Of a DNA stretch of 64,000 nucleotides, positions 53,600-61,840 are shown in pieces. Position numbers and translations under genes: made by a program. The stretch's first letter is position 1. Each line of letters begins with the position of its first letter. The notes under the pieces are model-generated. The model was given only the letters and a program-made list of their open reading frames with translations. It did not search any database and had not been told where the DNA came from. Source of the DNA: UBA10324 sp038326325 (GTDB lineage Bacteria; Bacteroidota; Bacteroidia; Chitinophagales; UBA10324); NCBI GenBank assembly GCA_038326325.1, contig JBBQJW010000015.1, positions 1 through 64,000 on the forward strand. The letters are read 5' to 3'.

Positions 53600-55066
53600 T
53601 TGAACCGCTTACTACTGTTACACCTTGCTTTTTTTCTTTTGCTGATTTCATCCTGCAAAAAAGATATTTCAACAACTGAGTTGCAGGGTTATCCGGGTGC
53701 CATTGGAGAAATAATGGTGAAAAAATGCGCCACCGCCGGTTGCCACAACGAAACAAGTAAAGCTGCCACAGGTGGTCTTTCACTCGAAACATGGAGCAAA
53801 CTTTTTGAGGGTGCAAGCAGTGGCTCTGTGATAATTCCATTTCGTGCCGACCAAAGCTGGCTCTGCTACTTCGTAAATACTTATGATGATTTGGGGTTGA
53901 AACTCTCTCCTACTATGCCTGTGAACGGAACAAAACTCACACATGATGAAGTGGTGCTGTTACAGGACTGGATTAATAAAGGAGCGCCATCTGTTACAGG
54001 CGAAGTTGCGTTCAGCGGCGACCCGAACCGGAATAAATACTATGTAACGAATCAGGGCTGCGACAATGTAACAGTGTTCGATACGAAAACAAAATTGGCA
54101 ATGCGATATATTGATGTCGGGATTATCCCCGAAGTAATTGAAGTGCCGCACGACATTAAAACTTCGCCCGACGGAAAATATTTGTATGTGATTTTTGCTG
54201 CGGGAAGTGTAATTCAGAAATTCTCAACTGTAACAGATTCGCTCATCGGACAAATTGATATTACGCAAGGCAGTTGGAACACCATGACTATTTCATCTGA
54301 TGGTAAACACGCATTTATTGTTGACTTCAGCCCTAACGGACGAATTGCTTATGTTGATTTAGAAAACCTCACACTCATAAAAATGTATTCTGCCGCCACA
54401 CTTTTTGTAAACCCACATGGCATAACTGCTCCAGCGGATTTTAAAACCTTGTATGTAACATCGCAATACGGAAATTATATTTTGAAAATTGATGTCACAA
54501 ATTTCCTTCTCCCCGACATACAACAAATAGTAATTGCCCCTGGAGAAATTGCGAATAACAACAACGGAACTTACGACCCACACCAGATTCAATTGAGCCC
54601 CGATGAAACAAAATACTTCGTCACCTGTCAGGCATCAAACGAAGTTCGCGTGTTTCAGCGCAGCAACGATTCATTAATAAATATTATTCCGGTCGGAACT
54701 TATCCCTTGGAAATGGAGCTTTCTGAAAAACACAATTACCTTTTCGTAACTTGCGAAGAAGACCCGACCACAAATCCAAATTTCAGAGGTTCTGTATATA
54801 TAATTGATTACAATACTTATCAAATTGTAAAAGTGTTACAGAACAATTTTTCTGAACCACATGGCATAGGTGTCGATGATAAAAACAATCTGCTCATTAT
54901 TCCAAGTAGGAATGTAAATCCAAACGGACCTGTGCCGCACCACACTTCAACCTGTGGCGGACGAAACGGTTATGTTCAGTTAGTTGATTTGAATACACTT
55001 CAGTTTATTCCAAATTATAAAGCTGAAGTGAGTGTTGATCCTTATGAGGTGGCAGTGAAGAATTAA
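53600..55066 (+). CDS. Lipoprotein with cytochrome c-like head and YVTN-type beta-propeller
   Basis: 488 residues from a TTG at 53600; no ATG gives the signal peptide, which has the lipobox LLISSCKKD. Residues 43-49 read CATAGCH, a CX4CH variant of the haem-binding motif, followed by a short domain ending LQDWINKGAPS. Residues about 135-488 form a beta-propeller with repeated phrases such as NKYYVTNQGCDNVTVFDTKT, DIKTSPDGKYLYVIFAAGSV and HQIQLSPDETKYFVTCQASN. It is probably a periplasmic or surface lipoprotein; whether haem is bound is unknown. Confidence 0.82.
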   Translation: MNRLLLLHLAFFLLLISSCKKDISTTELQGYPGAIGEIMVKKCATAGCHNETSKAATGGLSLETWSKLFEGASSGSVIIPFRADQSWLCYFVNTYDDLGLKLSPTMPVNGTKLTHDEVVLLQDWINKGAPSVTGEVAFSGDPNRNKYYVTNQGCDNVTVFDTKTKLAMRYIDVGIIPEVIEVPHDIKTSPDGKYLYVIFAAGSVIQKFSTVTDSLIGQIDITQGSWNTMTISSDGKHAFIVDFSPNGRIAYVDLENLTLIKMYSAATLFVNPHGITAPADFKTLYVTSQYGNYILKIDVTNFLLPDIQQIVIAPGEIANNNNGTYDPHQIQLSPDETKYFVTCQASNEVRVFQRSNDSLINIIPVGTYPLEMELSEKHNYLFVTCEEDPTTNPNFRGSVYIIDYNTYQIVKVLQNNFSEPHGIGVDDKNNLLIIPSRNVNPNGPVPHHTSTCGGRNGYVQLVDLNTLQFIPNYKAEVSVDPYEVAVKN

Positions 55067-55153
55067 AACCTGCTAAATTTTAAATAAAAGTAAGTGTAAC
55101 AGTTAAGAAATAGTATTCATATACCGCTGCAAAGTGTTCATCCAGAAAAATAT

Positions 55154-55423
55154 TCATTTTTCAAAAATGATTTTATTGCCGATGCGCGGATTTTTTTTCA
55201 GATCTTCAGCAAATATTCTTTTAATATTTGCAGTTGCATTTTGCAGATGTTGCTCAGGAGTGAGCGTTGCGAGCCATTTATAATTATCATCTTCCATTTC
55301 TTCAAACGAAGAAAAGAACTTAACAGTCCTATTTGATTCAGGAGTTTGAAATGGATATTCAACCGATGGCTCGCTTACACCATTCAATTTTTTGTTCTCG
55401 TCTTTTTTATCTTCATCAGTCAT
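55154..55423 (-). CDS. Small soluble protein, function unknown
   Basis: 89 residues. The first 30 are polar (TDEDKKDENKKLNGVSE); the rest contains FFSSFEEMEDDNYKWLATLT and PEQHLQNATANIKRIFAEDL, predicted helical. This helical pattern recalls short proteins paired with nucleotidyltransferase genes in other Bacteroidota, but no such partner is adjacent. It stands alone between TGTAACA-bearing spacers. I cannot assign a function. Confidence 0.6.
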   Translation of the reverse strand: MTDEDKKDENKKLNGVSEPSVEYPFQTPESNRTVKFFSSFEEMEDDNYKWLATLTPEQHLQNATANIKRIFAEDLKKNPRIGNKIIFEK

Positions 55424-55583
55424 GCTTCACAAATTTAAAGTTTTAATTTCTGTTTTCTAATGCAATGATTCAGGTTTTTATTGCACAGTAAATTTTAAAC
55501 AGTTTATAAACCGTTACACTCATCTTTTTAACCTCTTCGAGAATTGTAGAATTACAAGGACACATACTGTTACACTATAAAAA

Positions 55584-55615
55584 AACGGCTGAAAGAATTT
55601 CTTCTTCCAGCCGTT
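55584..55615 (-). terminator. Terminator of the 55677-56579 lipoprotein gene
   Basis: AACGGCTG and AAGAA pair with TTCTT and CAGCCGTT across one mismatch, loop TTTC; the A run just before it makes the T tail on the minus strand. Confidence 0.85.
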
Positions 55616-55676
55616 AGTGTCAAATTCACCCTCAACAAAACCTAACCACTTGTTTTATTGATGTGTTCGATAAATG

Positions 55677-56579
55677 CTATTTTACAATTGGACAATTTAC
55701 TGTTGCACCGGCAACCACGCTTGTAAATGAAGTAGCAGTTGTCAAATTTGATATCATTGAGAAATGAGATGTATCAATCACATTCACATTCCAAAGAGGT
55801 GAATAACTTGCATCAGATGGAATTGTTGCCAATACATTGTGTGTTTGTGATGTTCCGGGTTCAGTTTTAAAACCATTATCAGGCGACATATTATTTGCAA
55901 ACATTACATAGATCGGTGAAAGAGGAACTGAACTTCCTGAAGCCATAATTGCAGCTTCATCAAAATTAAAATAGGCAACTGCCATTCCCTTATACCATCC
56001 AAATGTTAAGGCACTTGCCACTCCTGCGGTTTTGCTTTTAGCAGCAGTTGAACCATAGGGTACAATTGGACAGTTTACAATGGTTGTAGTTGTTTCAATC
56101 GAGTATCCTGATGATAAAATTTCATCTTCGCTTGTGAGTGAATTAGGCACATAATTATCGGGCACAGTAACTTTTTTCATTAACCAAAAATCATTGTAAC
56201 CTGCATCGCCTGGTATGGTTCCCACAATATTATTTTGTCCGGAAAGCGGAGCGGTTGCACCGGATTTGAACAAAACAAAAATGTCGTCGGGAGTTGTAGA
56301 TTGAACATCAAAATTATAATACAACACATGAGCTCCTGTTCTGTCTAAGCCCATAGTAAAAAATGGCGCCACATCAAAATTAATTGCTGCATTAGCTGCT
56401 GGTAGCCCATTTGTTCCGGTGCGAACCATAAGGTGTCCTGCCGTAGCACTAAATCTGTCAACGCTTACTCTTGTTGCTGTATTAATATCCTTAGCGGTTG
56501 CTACAGGAGTGTCATCCTTTTTCTTGCATGCTGTCGCAAGTAATAAAAGGCAAAGAGAAGGAAAAATTAATTTTTTCAT
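55677..56579 (-). CDS. Lipoprotein with two related halves
   Basis: 300 residues. The N-terminus MKKLIFPSLCLLLLATACKK is a lipoprotein signal. The rest is two similar halves: one has NNIVGTIPGDAGYNDFWLMK and TTTTIVNCPIVPYGS, the other HNVLATIPSDASYSPLWNVN and GATVNCPIVK at the very end. Each half also has a membrane-free YYNFDVQSTTPDDIFVLFKS or VAYFNFDEAAIMASGSSVPL strand region. I do not recognise the family firmly. It lies between a hairpin and a terminator, so it is probably its own transcript. Confidence 0.7.
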   Translation of the reverse strand: MKKLIFPSLCLLLLATACKKKDDTPVATAKDINTATRVSVDRFSATAGHLMVRTGTNGLPAANAAINFDVAPFFTMGLDRTGAHVLYYNFDVQSTTPDDIFVLFKSGATAPLSGQNNIVGTIPGDAGYNDFWLMKKVTVPDNYVPNSLTSEDEILSSGYSIETTTTIVNCPIVPYGSTAAKSKTAGVASALTFGWYKGMAVAYFNFDEAAIMASGSSVPLSPIYVMFANNMSPDNGFKTEPGTSQTHNVLATIPSDASYSPLWNVNVIDTSHFSMISNLTTATSFTSVVAGATVNCPIVK

Positions 56580-56696
56580 TTAATTAATTGTTTTGTGAAT
56601 TTTGAATTTATTGATTGTTAATTTTTTCTGAGAATTCTCCTTTAGGAGTTTTACTAATAAGAGGTAAGTTGCTTTTGGTAAAAAAGAAATATCAAT

Positions 56697-56738
56697 TTGG
56701 TTTTCTCTAAAGTGAAGTTTCGCTTTAGAGAAAACCAA
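56697..56738. terminator. Perfect 16-bp hairpin between two lipoprotein genes
   Basis: TTGGTTTTCTCTAAAG (56697-56712) pairs with CTTTAGAGAAAACCAA (56723-56738), loop 10 nt. It lies 13 nt beyond the stop of the beta-propeller gene (minus strand) and 118 nt before the next start. There is no good T run after the stem, so it may stop transcription inefficiently or stabilise mRNA ends. Confidence 0.7.
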
Positions 56739-56750
56739 TACTTCACAATT

Positions 56751-57953
56751 TTAATAGGTAGCTAATCCCGCTGCATGCTCAGGTATATTAGCAAGACTGC
56801 CAATAGAAATTAATCCGCCAAGCAATGTGCGATTGTATTCGCCAATAGTATGTGCTGCTCCGTTAAGAGTGTATGCATTGAAATTGTCTGATGCAATTAC
56901 CATGTCAAGCGGACCTGCATCACTCGCAATTGCTGACTGAACTAAATAGAGTGACCCATTAGGTGCAACATAATAAGAAGAAATATTATTGCTTGCTGTA
57001 TTCGTTGCGAAAGCATACCTTCCAAATTGTGTTACTGCAATCCAACAAGGAGCAGCTTGATTGTCTGCAACTGCACCATTTACAGCATTTAAATTTCCTG
57101 AATTAATTCCTGAATAAGAAGTTGCAGAACCGGCTCCTGCTGCTCCACCCGCCGCATTTGAAACCACCATGTATCCGCGAGCATATCCAAAGCCAAAAGG
57201 TGTTTGACCAGTTGATGCAACAGATGTTCCTGCTCCTGCAACACCGCTTCCGTTTACATGAAATCTTGTTATCATGTTGGTTGCTTTTTCTGTTACGAAT
57301 AAATAATTACCGTTTGGAGAAAAAGATATTTGTGCTGCTCCTGCTCCCGTTGCACTAAGCGATTGTACCGAACCACTGATTGGTGTTAAACTGCCTCCAT
57401 TACCAAGAACAAAACCCGCAATGTTATCGCTACCTGCATTTACAACATATACAAGATTTTGGTTAACACTGATGCTTACAGGTTTTATTCCTGAAGTGCT
57501 TGCTGTGTGAGCAAGTGTTAAACTTCCATCGTTATGGACTTCAAATGATGAAATAGAATTGCTTCCAGCGTTCACTGCAAACAACAAATGATGGTTAGCA
57601 TTTAAAACCACTGCGCCTTGTGAGCCAAGTCCTGCACTTGTGCCCGTTCCGCCAGAAGCTGTTGTACCGTCAGCAGTTAAAGTACCGTTTGCATTTTGTT
57701 CATAAATGTAAATTACATTTTGCTCGGCATCATTACTCTCTGTATAAACATATCCTGAGTTTTGTCCATGACGAGTTGCATCTGGAGTAAATACTGCTTC
57801 ATCAGGATTTGTTCCTCTTTCAGAAATTAAATCATTGGTTGAAGTGGAACCCAACGCACCCGGGTTTGTAAGAATGTTTTCTTTTTTACATGCTGAAAAT
57901 GTAAGGATAAGTGCTGCTGCAATTATTCCTGCTAATTGATTTTTTCTTTTCAT
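56751..57953 (-). CDS. Lipoprotein with lactonase-like beta-propeller
   Basis: 400 residues. The signal peptide ends in a lipobox LTFSACKKEN. From about residue 60 to 400 the sequence is a seven-bladed-propeller-like array in which each blade has an NxxxxFxV-ss-x-A-G-S-N phrase: LLFAVNAGSNSISSFEVHND, LVYVVNAGSDNIAGFVLGNG, LFVTEKATNMITRFHVNGSG, AFATNTASNNISSYYVAPNG. This resembles the lactonase/YVTN group, but the catalytic residues of true lactonases cannot be confirmed by eye. It is Gly/Ala/Ser/Asn-rich compared with its neighbours and has no TGTWACA motif. Confidence 0.8.
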   Translation of the reverse strand: MKRKNQLAGIIAAALILTFSACKKENILTNPGALGSTSTNDLISERGTNPDEAVFTPDATRHGQNSGYVYTESNDAEQNVIYIYEQNANGTLTADGTTASGGTGTSAGLGSQGAVVLNANHHLLFAVNAGSNSISSFEVHNDGSLTLAHTASTSGIKPVSISVNQNLVYVVNAGSDNIAGFVLGNGGSLTPISGSVQSLSATGAGAAQISFSPNGNYLFVTEKATNMITRFHVNGSGVAGAGTSVASTGQTPFGFGYARGYMVVSNAAGGAAGAGSATSYSGINSGNLNAVNGAVADNQAAPCWIAVTQFGRYAFATNTASNNISSYYVAPNGSLYLVQSAIASDAGPLDMVIASDNFNAYTLNGAAHTIGEYNRTLLGGLISIGSLANIPEHAAGLATY

Positions 57954-58167
57954 TGTCTTTGATTTTAATTTGGTTTTTAATTATGTTTATTATTCTACAA
58001 CCCATAAATGACAACTATCTTTTAAAATAATTTCAAATACTGAATTATATAACTATTGATGAAAACCAGAGAGTGGTGGTTGTGTTAAGCTGAAAATATT
58101 TAAAAAATAAAATAAAAAAGCGACTGCCCTCAATCAAATAAAAAAAATACCGCTATAAATAGTATTG

Positions 58168-59628
58168 TTAAAAATGTAGTGAAACGCCAAGGTTCAATCC
58201 TAAAGAGTACGGATAAGAATTTACAGCGGTGCTCCTTGTGATTGAAGTAAATGAACCTCTTAACATGGGTTCAATAAATATTCCGAAATTATCAAATAAA
58301 TTATATTGAACTCCTGTTCCAATAAGAAAACCAAAGTTCATTTTTTTTAATCCACTTACATGGTTCATGATTGTAGTTTCAGAATTATTCATTTTTATTT
58401 TCGCTTTTTCCTGAATTATAAAATTGGCTGAAACACCTGCGTTAGCATACCAAGTAATTTTTTTCTTAGGAATTTGAAATCCAATCATAATAGGAACATT
58501 TATAAATTTTATTAATTGATTGCAAACCGCAGTCGCAGTCAAACTATCGCCTGCCTTAAGATTTGCGTGACTTACATCGTTAGGCATTTCAATTATTCCA
58601 TTAGATGTCGGCAGCAGAAAATGTATTTCATTGCGTGCATTGGTTGCCGCATACATGGTTTGTATAGTGCACGATTTAGAAATGGTAGAGAAGGATGCCC
58701 CGGTTAGCAAAGTCCATTTTTTATTCAAATCATATTTAAAGTTTAAACCTGTAGTAAAAGAGAATTTTGAATTTTCACGATTGTTATACATGGCCACATC
58801 ATCAAAATTATTATTGGTATTATCTTTTAAAATGGACTGTGATTGATTCGGAGAATAAAAAACTGCAACTGATAAACGAGAAGTTGTTTGAATGTTATTC
58901 CTAATCATCGAATCGTTCTTTATAAAAGAACCAAGTTCCGATGTATTAGTGTCAATAGATTGTAACAACCTGCTTTCTATACTATTTTTTGCTAAAATAT
59001 TTTGAGCTGCTTCGTTTGTTTGGATTGAATCATTGGTAACACTCACAACTTCATTTGAAATTGAATTTGGAATTGGTGAATTTGATTCTTTAATATTTTC
59101 ATTCTTAACAGTTGGAATATTTAAAACATTTGAAATGTCATTTTGTTTTTCTTTCCCTGCTTGCAATTTACCCTTCTCATTAATAATTGAATTGACTTTA
59201 GTTGTTAATTGTAAGTTTTTCGATTTATTAAAATCATTTTTATCACTAACCGAATTTTTGCTTACAGTACCATTTACATTTTTTGAAGAAATTAAATTTC
59301 CGGAAGAAATATTTGAGTTGGAATTGTTTTTAGGTTCAAAATTATTCGATGATAATTTGTTTGCTGATGTCTTATTTTCAACTTGAATCCTGCTTAATTT
59401 TTTTGCCCCCGAAGTAGAAATTAAAAATTGCCATGCGGTAAAAGAAAATATTATCAGGAGTAGAACAATGGAAAGTCGTTTAAACCGATTTGCTCTAAGC
59501 TTAAATACTGCCGCTTGCTTTTTGTCCAAGTCTGCATCGAGTTTAGCCCACGCATTATCAGGTGCATCCATCTTGAAATTATCAAATGCAGTGCGCGATA
59601 CTTTTTCTATGTTTCTTTTATCGTTCAT
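58168..59628 (-). CDS. Membrane protein with cytoplasmic head and porin-like C-terminus, sigma-factor linked
   Basis: 486 residues. The first 48 residues are soluble and charged (NDKRNIEKVSRTAFDNFKMD, APDNAWAKLDADLDKKQ), followed by one membrane helix (LSIVLLLIIFSFTAWQFLI). About 200 residues of Asn/Ser/Lys-rich low complexity follow, then from residue 280 a beta-strand-rich segment (FSFTTGLNFKYDLNKKWTLL, ITWYANAGVSANFIIQEKAK, YPYSLGLNLGVSLHF) ending in Phe like outer-membrane barrels. It overlaps the upstream ECF sigma gene by 11 nt. The head could act as an anti-sigma element; this is inference from position. Confidence 0.75.
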   Translation of the reverse strand: MNDKRNIEKVSRTAFDNFKMDAPDNAWAKLDADLDKKQAAVFKLRANRFKRLSIVLLLIIFSFTAWQFLISTSGAKKLSRIQVENKTSANKLSSNNFEPKNNSNSNISSGNLISSKNVNGTVSKNSVSDKNDFNKSKNLQLTTKVNSIINEKGKLQAGKEKQNDISNVLNIPTVKNENIKESNSPIPNSISNEVVSVTNDSIQTNEAAQNILAKNSIESRLLQSIDTNTSELGSFIKNDSMIRNNIQTTSRLSVAVFYSPNQSQSILKDNTNNNFDDVAMYNNRENSKFSFTTGLNFKYDLNKKWTLLTGASFSTISKSCTIQTMYAATNARNEIHFLLPTSNGIIEMPNDVSHANLKAGDSLTATAVCNQLIKFINVPIMIGFQIPKKKITWYANAGVSANFIIQEKAKIKMNNSETTIMNHVSGLKKMNFGFLIGTGVQYNLFDNFGIFIEPMLRGSFTSITRSTAVNSYPYSLGLNLGVSLHF

Positions 59629-60196
59629 GTTGTCTGCCGGTTAATTCTAATACGCCATTACTTTGATTAATTTGCTTTTGCAATATTGCCTTTGCCTCAT
59701 ACAAATTTGATTTTGAAGTTCCTTCTGATAATCCGAGCTGCTCTGCAATTTTCTTATGTTTTAATCCTTCAAATACATACAAGTTAAAAACCATTTTATA
59801 AGCAGGAGGTAAATTTTGAATGAGCCGCATTAACTCCTTCGTCCCAATTTGATTAAGAATATCATCGCTGTAATAATGACTGCTAAAATCTTCGTTGTTA
59901 TCAATATTAACAACAACAAACATTCGGGCATTTTTCCTGTATTTTTCAATGGCAGTGTTCACCATTATTCTTCTTATCCAACCTTCCAACGAACCTAAAT
60001 TTGCAAAATGTTTTAAGTTTTCAAAAACTTTCATAAATCCTTCATGAAAAGTATCTTCTGCCTCCTCCCTGTTTTTAGAATATTGAAAACACACTGTAAA
60101 CATTTTTGAACAATATTTTTTATAAAGCGCATTCTGGGCCTTTCTGTCCCATTCAATGCACTGCCTTATAAGATTATTGTCCCTCTCTTCAATCAA
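59618..60196 (-). CDS. RNA polymerase ECF sigma factor
   Basis: 192 residues from a TTG at 60196; no ATG lies near. Region 2 reads NALYKKYCSKMFTVCFQYSK, then EEAEDTFHEGFMKVFENLKH and GSLEGWIRRIMVNTAIEKYR. Region 4 reads LPPAYKMVFNLYVFEGLKHK followed by KIAEQLGLSEGTSKSNLYEA, with a HTH. It directs RNA polymerase to a specific regulon, usually for envelope or uptake functions in Bacteroidota. The overlapping downstream gene is a membrane protein, likely its regulator or output. Confidence 0.93.
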   Translation of the reverse strand: MIEERDNNLIRQCIEWDRKAQNALYKKYCSKMFTVCFQYSKNREEAEDTFHEGFMKVFENLKHFANLGSLEGWIRRIMVNTAIEKYRKNARMFVVVNIDNNEDFSSHYYSDDILNQIGTKELMRLIQNLPPAYKMVFNLYVFEGLKHKKIAEQLGLSEGTSKSNLYEAKAILQKQINQSNGVLELTGRQHER

Positions 60197-60441
60197 ATTT
60201 CAAGTCTTTTATATAACGATGATAAATTTGTGTTGATGGTTGTGTTCAATAAAAAAATATAGCATTATCCCAATGGTAATTTTATTATTCAATTCGCATT
60301 TTGGCAAAGCTTAAATCCGGAATGAAATTGCAGAATGAAAATTAACTTAGCAGAAATACTCTGCAAAGTTTAAAAAACACGCATTTGAGACAACTATTAT
60401 TAGAAAGCGAGGTCTATCTCAGATTAATATTAATAATTAAT

Positions 60442-61104
60442 TTACTTCGGCAATAAAACCTTCTCACCTAAAAATTTGGGTTGAGTATGAAATATTTTTA
60501 GATCCATAAAAGCAGCTACCCGTGCAAAGTATTCGCGCAGGTAAGTTTTCGGACTTGTGGCAAATGAAATATTCTCGGCATTAAATCCGATTGCATTCAA
60601 CTCAAAATATTCAGCCAGAAAAATGGCGCGTGTGTTATGAAATTTCTGCGAGATAACCGTTACACTATCTTGTCCGAAAATTTTTTTCGCCCGAATCACT
60701 GCATCTAAAGTTCTGAAGCCCGCATAGTCTAAAAACAAAACACTGTCGGGAATTCCCAATGCAACTAAATCTTTTTTCATGGTCATCGGTTCGTTGTAAC
60801 TCATGGTCGCGTTGTCACCACTCAGAATAAACTGCTTCACCTTTCCGTTTTTATAAAGCAATGCAGCCGCATTCATTCTGCTTTGATAAAATAAATTCAG
60901 TTTTCCTTTGGCAACATACTTACTCGTGCCCAGCACCAATGCAGTGCGTCTGTAAGGAATTTCATTCACATCATTATAGAGTAATCCGGAAGCAGATTTT
61001 ATAACATAAAGATTAATTGCAAATGCAACTATCAGCACGAACGAAATAATTCCAACACTCCAGAGTAAATATTTTTTCCAAAACTTTTTCAGATGGCTAA
61101 TCAT
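60442..61104 (-). CDS. ElyC/SanA/YdcF (DUF218) family protein
   Basis: 220 residues. One N-terminal membrane helix (LLWSVGIISFVLIVAFAINL) anchors a DUF218 domain: RTALVLGTSKYVAKGKLNLF near residue 52, then YQSRMNAAALLYKNGKVKQF, ILSGDNATMSYNEPMTMKKD, and FRTLDAVIRAKKIFGQDSVT followed by VISQKFHNTRAIFLAEYF. This is the SanA branch, linked in E. coli to envelope barrier function and vancomycin sensitivity at high temperature; the biochemical activity is unclear. It is divergent from the sirtuin gene, with 31 nt between the two start codons. Confidence 0.9.
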   Translation of the reverse strand: MISHLKKFWKKYLLWSVGIISFVLIVAFAINLYVIKSASGLLYNDVNEIPYRRTALVLGTSKYVAKGKLNLFYQSRMNAAALLYKNGKVKQFILSGDNATMSYNEPMTMKKDLVALGIPDSVLFLDYAGFRTLDAVIRAKKIFGQDSVTVISQKFHNTRAIFLAEYFELNAIGFNAENISFATSPKTYLREYFARVAAFMDLKIFHTQPKFLGEKVLLPK

Positions 61105-61135
61105 ATCTCTGCATATTTACAAAAGAAAATTCCGG

Positions 61136-61840
61136 ATGACGCGAAAAAAGATTGTGGTATTAACAGGCGCGGGTGTAAGCGCTGAAAGCGGCCTGCGTAC
61201 TTTTCGCGACAGCGATGGCTTGTGGGAAGAACATCGCATTGAAGATGTGGCTTCACCTGAAGGTTGGAAACGAAATCCGCAATTGGTTTTAGATTTTTAT
61301 AATCAACGAAGAAGAGATGTATTGAATGCACAACCGAATAAAAGTCACTATGCAATCGTTCAACTCGAAAATAAATTTGATGTAACAGTTGTAACACAAA
61401 ACATTGATGATCTGCACGAGCGCGCCGGTTCAACAAATATAATTCACCTGCACGGCGAAATTTTAAAATCAAGAAGTTCTTTTGATGCTAATTTAATTTA
61501 CGAATATGCCGATGATATAAAAATCGGAGATAAATGCGCGAAGGGTTCGCAAATCCGTCCATGCATTGTGTGGTTCAACGAAGCAGTGCCGATGATTGAA
61601 GTAGCAGCGAGAGAAGTTGCCACAGCAGAAATATTAATTATTGCAGGAACATCGTTACAGGTTTATCCCGCTGCAGGATTAATAAATTATGCGCACCCGA
61701 CAGTTCCGAAATTTTTAGTCGACCCCAACATTCCTGATGTGAGTTATGTGCGCAACATTACCTGCATTGCAAAAAAGGGAAGCGAAGGATTACCTGAATT
61801 AGTTGAATCACTTTTAAAACAAGATTGGAAAAATGATTGA
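61136..61840 (+). CDS. cobB: NAD-dependent protein deacylase, sirtuin class III-like
   Basis: 234 residues. The Rossmann-type NAD site is VLTGAGVSAESGLRTFRDSD near residue 9, followed by QNIDDLHERAGS and HLHGEILKSRSS with the catalytic His. The YNQRRR segment near residue 60 supplies a Tyr and Arg pair at the position that SIRT5-type enzymes use to bind succinyl-lysine. Where E. coli CobB has four zinc-binding Cys, this protein has RSSF and KCAKG, so the zinc module is degenerate; this is common in Bacteroidota sirtuins. Its end overlaps the following NUDIX gene by 8 nt, so they are coupled. Confidence 0.93.
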   Translation: MTRKKIVVLTGAGVSAESGLRTFRDSDGLWEEHRIEDVASPEGWKRNPQLVLDFYNQRRRDVLNAQPNKSHYAIVQLENKFDVTVVTQNIDDLHERAGSTNIIHLHGEILKSRSSFDANLIYEYADDIKIGDKCAKGSQIRPCIVWFNEAVPMIEVAAREVATAEILIIAGTSLQVYPAAGLINYAHPTVPKFLVDPNIPDVSYVRNITCIAKKGSEGLPELVESLLKQDWKND

